From contig CAWJJY010000004.1 of the NCBI GenBank assembly GCA_963843385.1, positions 1 through 64,000 of the forward strand: a DNA stretch of 64,000 nt, written 5' to 3'. Positions 51,201 to 58,089 of the stretch are shown piece by piece (positions within the stretch are counted from its first letter, which is position 1; every line of letters starts with the position of its first letter). A program made the position numbers and the translations under genes. Source of the DNA: CAVOHU01 sp963843385. GTDB lineage: Bacteria; Acidobacteriota; Vicinamibacteria; Vicinamibacterales; JAKQTR01. The notes below the pieces were generated by a model. The model searched no databases. It was not told the origin of the DNA and was given only the letters and a program-made list of their open reading frames with translations.

Positions 51201-54164
51201 CGGAACCAGGAAACCGGTGCGATCTATGTGCATCAGGTGGACTTCGAACCGGGTGGGATGCTCCAGTTCCGGTCCGGCAACGGGGTCATGAACTTCACGA
51301 CCTACGACCGCGACACCCTTCGGCCGGCGCGGCTGGAGGCGTACGTGCCGGGGCCCGGGCAACCCATCGTCTTCGACCATCAGTACACCTACGACCACCT
51401 CGGCAACGTCCTCGGGATGGTCGATGGCCGTGGCGCGACCAGCCAGTCGTTCGGCTACGACGCGCTCGATCGGCTGACGGCCGCGTGGGGGTTCTTCCCC
51501 CGGCGGGACTATGTGTACGGTGCCGCCGGCAACGTGCAGCCGGGCGGCGCCAACTTCCAATACAGCACCGAGACGGGTCGTCTGCTGAGCAGCGGTCAGG
51601 ACACCGGGACCATCAGCTACGGCTACGACGACAGCGGCAGCCTGACCCAGCAGACAGGCGCCCTCGCGGCCACGTTCACCTACACGCCGGAGCGCCTCAT
51701 CGAGACCTCCGTGGTCGCCGGGGTGGCGACCCGTTACACGTACGACGCAGATGGGCTGCGGACGACGAAGACGACGGGCGGGACGACAACCTACTACCTG
51801 CATGGCCCAGGCGGAGAGGTCCTGAGCGAGTACGAGGAGACCAATGGCCAGCTCGCCTGGACACGTGACTACCTGTACCTGGGTGACCGGCTGATCGGCG
51901 TCCGCCGGGCGGGGGCGATGATGTCGGCGGGGCCGAATCCGTTTGCATTCACGTCGCAGCTGGACGTGCCCGCGGGGCAGGTGGTCTCCTCGGCGCCCGT
52001 TCTGATCACGGGGATCGTGGACGAACTGCCGCTCAGAGTGTCGGGGGCCGGCGCCTATCGCATCTGCGCCACGGCGAGCTGTCCGGGCAGCCCGGCGTTC
52101 ACGACGGCGCCGGCGACGATCCGGAGCGGGTCGTACGTCCAATTGCAGGTGACGAGCAGCACGACGCCCGGGGAGACGGTTACGACGGTCGTGACGATCG
52201 GGTTGGTGGCGGCCGGGTGGGAGGTAACGACCGGGGCGACGGTGACCGACGGGCTGCTGACGGTGAGTTGCACGCCGGCGCTCAACAACGGGACGCCGCC
52301 GCCGCGCGTGGGGCAGGCGGGAAGTTGCCTGGCGTCGGTCACGGGCGACTGGGGGGCGCTGGAGTACCGGTTCGACCTCGTGGACATGGCCAACGGGTCG
52401 TCGACGATCCTGCGCGACTTTGCGGCGAGCGCGACGCTGGGGTGGACGCCGACGCAGCCGGGGCCCTACCGGCTGCGGGCGGGGGTACGGCGGGTGGGGT
52501 CGCCGGGGGGTGCGGAGGCGACGTGGGAATCGGGGACCTTCCGGGTGCAGCCGGCGGGCTGGGCGAGCGCGTTGGGGGTGGAGCAGTGCCTGTATCCGGG
52601 ACAGGGCGTGACGTCGGCGGACGGGCGGTTCACGTTCGTGTATCAGGCGGACGGGAATCTGGTGCTCTACGGGCCGGCGGGGGCGCTGTGGTGGACGGGG
52701 ACCGACGGGATGACGGCGACGGTGGTGCGGATGCAGGCGGACGGCAACTTGGTGGTGTTCAGCGGCAGTGCGGGGGTGTGGCAGTCGGGGACGGCCGGCC
52801 ACGACGGGGCGACGCTCTGGGTGCAGACGGACGGGAACGTGGTGATCTACGCGCCGAATGGGACGCCGCTGGCGTGGACGGGGACCTCGGGCGAGCCGGG
52901 GCCGGAGGCGGCGGCCGGGCCCGAGGCCGATGCGGCGACCGCATCCGTCGCCGGGGTGCTGATGATGGGAGATGGGAATCCGCGCGGGCCGAGCGGTAGC
53001 GGGTCGGGAGCGTCGAGGCTCTGGTGGGAACTGATACCGTTGCTGGGCATGCTGGCGCTCCTGAGTGCGGGGCTCACGATGTGGAGACGGTTTCGCCTGT
53101 CGAGGAGTGGCGACGTGGCGCGCCAGGCGCGGTCGCTGGTCCGCCTTGTGCTCGCCGACTCGTGGCTCATCGCGCGGCGCGTGCGCTCGCGCGCCAGGCT
53201 CCCGCACCCTGGCGGCGAGCCTCGTGCGGGACGCGGCTGGCGCCGTGCCCCGGCGTGGCGCGCCGCCACGCTGATCGGGTTGGCGCTGGGGCTGGTCGTG
53301 CTCGGGCCCGCGCGGGCCGAGGCGCAGCCGCAGGCGTCGACGATCGAGTACTACCATCTGGACTCCCTGGGTTCCGTGCGGGCGGTCACGAACGAGGCGG
53401 GGCACGTGGTGTCACGGCACGACTTCCTGCCGTTCGGGCAGGAGTGGACGCTGCCGACGTCCCGCGAGAAGAAGTTGTTTACGGGGCAGGAGCACGATCC
53501 GGAGACGGGCCTCGACTACTTCGGCGCACGGTATTACCAGGCGCGGATCGGACGGTTCACGACGATCGACCCGGTCTACACCTGGAAGGAGAACCTCGTC
53601 GATCCGCAGCGATGGAATCGGTACGCATACGCGCGGAACAACCCGCTCAAATACACGGATCCAGACGGAAGATGGATTGAGACGCTCTGGGACGTCGCCA
53701 ATGTGTTGATGGGCGTCAAGAGCGCAGTAGACAACTTCCGCTCCGGCAACATCCTCTCGGGCGTGGTCGACACAGGCGGCGTAATCGTCGATCTGGCTGC
53801 TGCCGTCGTCCCCGTCGTCCCGGGAGGCGTGAGCACGGCGATCAAGGCGGCGAGGGCTGCTGATCGGATCGATGATGTCGTTGACGCGGCAAGGACGGGA
53901 TTGCGGGGCGGGGAGACCGCGGCGGCCGCGGTGGGCCGCCAGGCGCACAAGGAACTACGCGAGCGGGTCGTCGAGAAGGGAGCCGGCTGGCTCTCCGAGC
54001 CAAGCTTGAAGGGGGTAGATGGGAAGATCTACAGGCCGGATGTCGTTACACCATCCGGCCGAATGCTCGAACTGAAACCAAACACGTCCTCAGGGCATGC
54101 GGCTGGCGCCAGGCAAATTAGGAAGTACGAGGATCAGCTTGGAATGCCCGGACGAGTCATTTAA
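48261..54164 (+). CDS. Rhs-family polymorphic toxin with lectin insert and nuclease-like tip
   Basis: 1967 residues from the GTG used here; ATG at 48288 or GTG at 48384 are possible, the last putting the signal-type segment (RGLVTVIIIAATLAS) at the N-terminus. From ~80 to 1210: YD-repeat shell (YDALGRVVREY, YDHLGNVLGMVDG). After GDRLIGV the shell is interrupted (51905-53345): a beta-rich part, a bulb-lectin domain with three QxDxNxVx(Y/F) motifs (~1460-1530), then two membrane-type segments (near 1590 and 1670). The shell resumes at YYHLDSLGSVRAVTN and the core ends at YARNNPLKYTDPDG. The last ~165 residues are the toxin tip: hydrophobic VVDLAAAVVPVVPGG, then YRPDVVTP...MLELKP, a PD-(D/E)XK-type site. 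The immunity gene follows after 8 bases. Confidence 0.82.
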   Translation: MTVRAASARMAAPSADAPPIQPAPWSSRITRPLLEDAHCASVRGLVTVIIIAATLASVAPSAAQDPAPAVHPSAQPGALPNHGTLNLLPWEHIDTYSANAVLTFTDLTLPGNAGFDFAIRRTLNTNGGGGIISLGFPAFVNDNRSGRLPVVSESDGTEHPTFRLSDGTYMTAQYWRYTPSSGRLELPNGVVCTYGLAATNGNRPLSIVEDPFANHLLINYRQDGRIDTVVQNLGGEQSRTVAFGYNDEAHVRTISWEDHVWTYHFDGQFGGLSSVQPPEGTAWTFSQSSGCAEPACHQWKELVVNTPEGGWVKYYSVETDLPYDPWLGDPTRHEHRWALRSRTALHGSEGVGAWLFEYEPFLGTWANVTLPGGAVLRFEHTPSYGGLLSTRTTTEAGQVLESSTYAWTGPWTVGVRDPYYEYNYQDHTEWWPAQPMGIASVTIARGSQRWATTYDYNEGYFHDFGTPWRTTESGGFSREITRTFRHQFTPHYIVGRLESETTTCVPTDPVCVAPTPSATVSYTYDDHGFLLTRTAYGVPTTFTPDERGNVASETDATNRTVIHTYSWGTRSSTSTAKYVESRRIRSDGSVAAETRAAGPVAVPACPAAGTQCWEYDGLGRVIEAIPRTAPASGTTFTDYRYDEVPGGFIIGPVPRVETTLKDTVVTKYLDGFGRVTVTSNAVEETSEVLYDALGRVVREYAPYFWSPKPGRGLDPRYPRMFTTTDYDALDRVTHRTRFDDSWANYDYDGLWVTITESTVGNQSRSTTRYWQAAGSPTAARLAAVHDADGNWTSYGYDALDALVAVCGPDPVLADPCTPINGRRVWRYNAHHQLESETHPESGTTNYTYYANGQVETVVEPISTTPPVSKTRRYVYDTNGRVSSIVATYTPSTYHPGSTTTFDYDLWDNRVLADNGSVQTRFEYLAGLWVTSRTDAVAGQSQEAVTRYPDYDECGNIREIDYPSGLKIHIDVDNGNRVVQIRNQETGAIYVHQVDFEPGGMLQFRSGNGVMNFTTYDRDTLRPARLEAYVPGPGQPIVFDHQYTYDHLGNVLGMVDGRGATSQSFGYDALDRLTAAWGFFPRRDYVYGAAGNVQPGGANFQYSTETGRLLSSGQDTGTISYGYDDSGSLTQQTGALAATFTYTPERLIETSVVAGVATRYTYDADGLRTTKTTGGTTTYYLHGPGGEVLSEYEETNGQLAWTRDYLYLGDRLIGVRRAGAMMSAGPNPFAFTSQLDVPAGQVVSSAPVLITGIVDELPLRVSGAGAYRICATASCPGSPAFTTAPATIRSGSYVQLQVTSSTTPGETVTTVVTIGLVAAGWEVTTGATVTDGLLTVSCTPALNNGTPPPRVGQAGSCLASVTGDWGALEYRFDLVDMANGSSTILRDFAASATLGWTPTQPGPYRLRAGVRRVGSPGGAEATWESGTFRVQPAGWASALGVEQCLYPGQGVTSADGRFTFVYQADGNLVLYGPAGALWWTGTDGMTATVVRMQADGNLVVFSGSAGVWQSGTAGHDGATLWVQTDGNVVIYAPNGTPLAWTGTSGEPGPEAAAGPEADAATASVAGVLMMGDGNPRGPSGSGSGASRLWWELIPLLGMLALLSAGLTMWRRFRLSRSGDVARQARSLVRLVLADSWLIARRVRSRARLPHPGGEPRAGRGWRRAPAWRAATLIGLALGLVVLGPARAEAQPQASTIEYYHLDSLGSVRAVTNEAGHVVSRHDFLPFGQEWTLPTSREKKLFTGQEHDPETGLDYFGARYYQARIGRFTTIDPVYTWKENLVDPQRWNRYAYARNNPLKYTDPDGRWIETLWDVANVLMGVKSAVDNFRSGNILSGVVDTGGVIVDLAAAVVPVVPGGVSTAIKAARAADRIDDVVDAARTGLRGGETAAAAVGRQAHKELRERVVEKGAGWLSEPSLKGVDGKIYRPDVVTPSGRMLELKPNTSSGHAAGARQIRKYEDQLGMPGRVI

Positions 54165-54172
54165 TACGACAA

Positions 54173-54748
54173 ATGAACAACGCGATAACAACAACCGTAT
54201 TCGACATCCTCGCTCCGCTTGGCTTTGTCCGGCACAAATGGACCTGGAACTGCAGACGGGCTTCGCAAATCGACGTGGTCGAACTGCAGGTCAGCAAGGC
54301 GCGAGACTGCGTGACGATTAACGCTGGTGTGGTTGACGTCGAAGTGTACGTCTGGTGCTGGGGCCAAGAGATCCCGGTCGTTGTCGATTCGGCGTCGTGC
54401 ACAGTAGCGGTTCGTGTCGGTGAGTTGATCGACGATCGTGATGTCTGGTGGAACGCCGCGAACGAGGACACTTGCGCATCCATCAACGACGCACTCAGAA
54501 AGCATGTGTTGCCGTTCCTGCAGTATCTGCGCTCCCGCAGCAATATGGAGGAGTGGCTGCTGAAGCGAAAAGTCGTCCGCCGGCGTTATCCCCCGCCGAT
54601 CATCTCGCTCGCAATCCTGCAATCCCAGCGTGGCGAACTCGCCGGTGCGTGCGCGATGCTGCGAGAATTGGCGGACACAACGTCTGATTCTTGGCGAACG
54701 CGTGTGGCTGAAGTCCTCGAGAAGATCGGGTGCCAGCACTCTCGATAG
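54173..54748 (+). CDS. DUF4304-like immunity protein
   Basis: 191 residues directly after the rhs toxin gene. The N-terminal part (VFDILAPLGFVRHKWTWNC then VVELQVSKAR) matches the pattern of DUF4304 proteins, a family common as immunity proteins beside polymorphic toxins. It should bind and inhibit the nuclease-like tip in the cytoplasm. No signal peptide. Assignment rests on position and pattern; no direct test is possible here. Confidence 0.65.
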   Translation: MNNAITTTVFDILAPLGFVRHKWTWNCRRASQIDVVELQVSKARDCVTINAGVVDVEVYVWCWGQEIPVVVDSASCTVAVRVGELIDDRDVWWNAANEDTCASINDALRKHVLPFLQYLRSRSNMEEWLLKRKVVRRRYPPPIISLAILQSQRGELAGACAMLRELADTTSDSWRTRVAEVLEKIGCQHSR

Positions 54749-54750
54749 CC

Positions 54751-55291
54751 ATCCACGTTCTGGGCCTGCTGGCGCTGCTGGGCGTGCTGGCGTTCCGGCA
54801 GGCGGGGCGCGGGCGGCGGCGATGCGTCGGCCCATCGAGCCTCGGTGACCTGGCGGCCGATGCGCCGAGGTTCGGGCGCGTGGCGGCGCGGTTTGGGTTG
54901 GCGCTGGGGCTGGTCGTGCTCGGGCCCGCGCGGGCCGAGGCGCAGCCGCAGGCGTCGACGATCGAGTACTACCAGAGTCGAAGGCGTGACCGCAGCTGGA
55001 GCGGCCGCGAGGGCCGCACGCGGCGGGACTGAAGTCGTCGTCGGCGAGCTCAACTTGACTCAAACCGTTGCTGGTCACCTCGCGTCCAGACCGTATCTCA
55101 GTTCCCCGCTGACCATCCGTCAAATCATGGCGGCACGCAGTCCGATCCCGGACCCCGGAGGCGTGGCTGGTGCGCTTCGATGGGACGTGCCAGGCACTTT
55201 TCGAGGCGCACAAGGGACATGGCAGCTCGTAGTTGATTCGAGAACGAACACGGTACTGCACTTCTTGTTCAAGTCAAGTGGTAGACAATGA
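54751..55291 (+). pseudogene. Displaced Rhs tip (orphan toxin module)
   Basis: A truncated rhs copy. Part 1 (54751-54976) codes two hydrophobic segments (VLGLLALLGVLAF and LALGLVVLGPARAEAQPQ). Its last 78 bases, ending STIEYYQ, repeat main-gene positions 53278-53355 almost exactly. Then the sequence jumps into a different toxin domain in another frame: TEVVVGELNLTQTVAGHL through IPDPGGVAGALRWDV to HFLFKSSGRQ (to the stop at 55291). The RHS core that should lie between is missing, so it cannot be made as a full Rhs. It resembles polymorphic-toxin C-termini I have seen, but I cannot name the activity. Silent reservoir for tip exchange, as in Rhs/CdiA orphan modules. Confidence 0.7.
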
Positions 55292-55746
55292 TCTCCTTCA
55301 TCCCGACTCAAGATGAGGCTCCGCGCGGTCTTCGACTGCTGTATCGGCGTGCAGAATACTCGTTTGACGTAGATCCGAGGCCAGAAGACGCCGCGGCCTC
55401 CCTCTCCCTCAACGAAGTGGAACTGGAGATCGATGCACGTGGGCGTGTCCTCTGCGTGACCGGATACTGCCCTTACTTGACATGGCTGGAAACGTCACTT
55501 TCGCCACCTCCATTCGCAAGCGGCGGATTGGCAGCGATCATCCCTGAAGGGGTCCAAGCCGGTGCCTCGATTGACTTGGACGCGGACATCGTTCGCTGGC
55601 CTGTCTATTTGAATCGGGAAGGGTGGGTTTGTGTAGGCAACCCGGCCGAGCGCGGCGATGAGGCAGTCGGATTCGCACCAGGCAGCGTCGCAGTGTTGAG
55701 TAGACGATACTTGGTTGCACTCTGGCTTCATCCACTGACCGTCTGA
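55288..55746 (+). CDS. Candidate immunity protein for the displaced tip
   Basis: 152 residues, start overlapping the orphan toxin stop by four bases (ATGA). Acidic, mixed alpha-beta (YSFDVDPRPEDAAASLSLNEVELEIDARG), no signal peptide, no recognised family. Position directly after a displaced toxin tip is the evidence for immunity. Keeping it intact beside a fragmentary toxin is expected if it protects against siblings with the same tip. Confidence 0.55.
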   Translation: MISFIPTQDEAPRGLRLLYRRAEYSFDVDPRPEDAAASLSLNEVELEIDARGRVLCVTGYCPYLTWLETSLSPPPFASGGLAAIIPEGVQAGASIDLDADIVRWPVYLNREGWVCVGNPAERGDEAVGFAPGSVAVLSRRYLVALWLHPLTV

Positions 55747-55786
55747 TGGCGGCGATCCGACGCGGGCCCAAATGGCTTCGTCGTCG

Positions 55787-56235
55787 GCGCCACGGCGATC
55801 TGTCCGGGCAGCCCGGCGTTCACGACGGCGCTGGCGACGATCCGGAGCGGGTCGTACGTCCAATTGCGGGTGACGAGCAGCACGACGCCCGGGGAGACGG
55901 TTGCGACGGTCGTGACGATCGGGTTGGTGGCGGCCGGCTGGAATGTGACGATGGTGCACCGGTGACGAACGGGCAGCTCACAGCGGCGTGCACGCCGGCG
56001 CTCAACAACGGGACGCCGCCGTCGCGCGTGGGGCAGGCGGGAAGTTGCCTGGCTTCGGTCACGGGCGACTGGGGGGCGCTGGAAAACCGCTTTGACCTCG
56101 TGGACATGACCAACGGGTCGTCGACAATCGTGCGCGACGTAGCGGCGGGCGCGACACTCGCGTGGACGCCGGCGCAGCCGGGGCCCTACGGGTTGCGAGC
56201 GGGCGTGCGGCGCGTCAGGTCGCCGGGGGGCGCGG
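55787..56235 (+). pseudogene. Fragment of the rhs insert region
   Basis: About 450 bases that match main-gene positions 52066-52515 (the beta-rich part before the lectin). Long stretches are nearly identical (CACGCCGGCGCTCAACAACG and others), with a more diverged patch in the middle (near 55940-55980). Cut at both sides; the lectin and tip that would follow are lost. Third remnant in the array. Confidence 0.8.
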
Positions 56236-56264
56236 GTAGACGACAGCCCGATCGGGGTTCGCCG

Positions 56265-56439
56265 CTATCGCGTCCTGAACGGGTTCTCGAGGCCGAGCAG
56301 CAGCCACATCAGGAAGGCGATCGCAATCGGCGAGCGCGAACCAATCGCGGCGCGACCGCGGGCGCACGCCAAGTAGATACGGCGTTGCGATGCACGCGGC
56401 GAGCAGGATGAGAAACCAGACCCGGTAGGAGCGCAGCAT
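56265..56439 (-). pseudogene. Possible small membrane protein, frame-disrupted
   Basis: ATG preceded by GGGAGACAG gives MLRSYRVWFLILLAACIATPYLLG, one membrane segment. A second hydrophobic stretch, SPIAIAFLMWLLLGLENPFRTR and stop, is in another frame. One base difference would join them to a ~57-residue two-helix protein. Either a sequencing error or a small broken gene; weak evidence. The surrounding 56236-56582 has nothing else I can support. Confidence 0.35.
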
Positions 56440-56582
56440 CCTGTCTCCCGGTGGTGACGATCCGCTTTCGCGTCGACCACATCAGAACCCGCGATTCGAA
56501 GCCGTCTACAGGATGGAGTCTGGAGTCTTCGATTCGCGATCTCCGACCTGGTTCGCGGCCCGGCGCAGCAAACTCGGCGGGT

Positions 56583-58064
56583 TCAGGCGCCGGCTTTCGG
56601 AACGGCGGGCGCCAGCTCGGCGCCGTTCCCGTTCGAATCGTCGGCGTCCCCTGACGCGTCGGCGCCCGGCGTGGCCCTCCGCCTGCGCGGGCGGATGTCG
56701 TAGCGCTTGATCATCTCGTTCAGGGTCGTCGGCTTGATGCGCAGCAGCTCGGCGGCCTTCTTCTGCACGCCGCCGGCCGTCTCGAGCGTCGATTCGATCA
56801 GGCGCTTCTCGAAGTCGGTGATGACGTCCTTGAACGAGATGCCCTCCGGCGGCACCAGGATCTTCGGGATCTGGAAGGTCGGCCGGTTGCGCACCTGCTC
56901 GGGAATCAGGTCCGGCCCGATCCGCGGCCCCACGCAGAGCACGACGGCCCGCTCGATCACGTTCTCGAGCTCGCGGACGTTGCCCGGCCAGTCGTAGTCG
57001 GTCAGCATGTCGAGCGCCTCGGGCGTCAGCTCGAGGCCGGTCTTCTCGTTCTCCTCGCCGTACTTCTTCAGGAAGTGCTGGACCAGCAGCGGTAGATCCT
57101 CTTTCCGTTCGCGCAGCGGCGGCAGCTGGATCGTGATGACGTGCAGCCGGTAGAAGAGGTCCTCGCGGAACCGGCCTTCCTCCATCATGCGCCGCAGGTC
57201 CACGTTGGTCGCGGCGATGATCCGGATGTCCACCTTGATGTTCTCGACGCCGCCCAGGCGCATGAACTCGCGCTCCTGCATGACGCGCAGCAGCTTCGGC
57301 TGGGTCTCGAGGGGGACGTTGCCGATCTCGTCGAAGAAGATGCTCCCGCGATCCGCGATCTCGATCAGGCCCTTCTTCGGATAGACGGCGCCGGTGAAGG
57401 CCCCCTTCACGTGGCCGAACAGGTTCGACTCCAGCAGGTCGGGCGGGAGATTGCCCGAGTTGACGGTCACAAACGCGCGATCGGAGCGGGCGGAGTTCGT
57501 GTGGATGGCGCGGGCCACCAGCTCCTTTCCCGTGCCGCTCTCGCCCTGAATGAGGATGGTCGAACGGCTCGGGGCCGCCTGGATGATCAGGTCGAACACC
57601 TGCCGCATGCCCGCGCCGCGGCCGATGATGTTGTCGAACTTGTGATAGCGCTCCTGCAGGTTCTGCCGCAGCGCCCGGTTCTCGGTGACCAGCCGCCCGC
57701 GCTCGACCGCGTTGCGCAGCACCCCCAGCACTTCGTCGTTCTTGAACGGCTTGGTGATGTAGTCGAACGCCCCGCCCTTCATGGCGGTGATGGCGTTCTC
57801 GACCGATGCGAAGGCGGTGAGCATGATGACGGCGAGGTCCTCGTCGAGTTTCTTCAACTCGTCGAGGACGGCGATGCCGTCCATGCCCGGCATCATCACG
57901 TCAACGATCGCGGCGTCGAAGGGCATCGACCGGGCCAGCTCGAGGCCGGCGGGCCCGCTGTCGGCCAGGCGCACGGCGTAGCCCTCGCGCGACAGGAGGG
58001 CGTCGAGCACCTCCCGCATGATCTCTTCGTCGTCGATGACCAGGATCGAGCCCTGACGTGCCAT
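56583..58064 (-). CDS. Sigma-54-dependent response regulator (NtrC family)
   Basis: 493 residues from the ATG giving MARQGSILVIDDEE; the frame is open further upstream. Receiver domain with phospho-acceptor Asp55 (IVDVMMPG) and LTAFASVENA. AAA+ central domain: Walker A GESGTGKE, sigma-54-contact loop GAFTGA and Walker B IFFDEIGN. C-terminal Fis-type HTH (VQKKAAELLRIKPTTLNEMIKR). Starts 25 bases after the kinase gene stop, so it is the cognate partner. Target promoters would be sigma-54 type; none is obvious in the nearby gaps. Confidence 0.94.
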   Translation of the reverse strand: MARQGSILVIDDEEIMREVLDALLSREGYAVRLADSGPAGLELARSMPFDAAIVDVMMPGMDGIAVLDELKKLDEDLAVIMLTAFASVENAITAMKGGAFDYITKPFKNDEVLGVLRNAVERGRLVTENRALRQNLQERYHKFDNIIGRGAGMRQVFDLIIQAAPSRSTILIQGESGTGKELVARAIHTNSARSDRAFVTVNSGNLPPDLLESNLFGHVKGAFTGAVYPKKGLIEIADRGSIFFDEIGNVPLETQPKLLRVMQEREFMRLGGVENIKVDIRIIAATNVDLRRMMEEGRFREDLFYRLHVITIQLPPLRERKEDLPLLVQHFLKKYGEENEKTGLELTPEALDMLTDYDWPGNVRELENVIERAVVLCVGPRIGPDLIPEQVRNRPTFQIPKILVPPEGISFKDVITDFEKRLIESTLETAGGVQKKAAELLRIKPTTLNEMIKRYDIRPRRRRATPGADASGDADDSNGNGAELAPAVPKAGA

Positions 58065-58089
58065 GGTCGTGGATGAGGGCGGCACTCGA

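Noticed and set aside
48798..53405. Very long antisense frame (over 1500 codons) opposite rhs
   Set aside because: Arg/Pro-rich shadow of a GC-rich gene; the sense strand has YD repeats and domain motifs.
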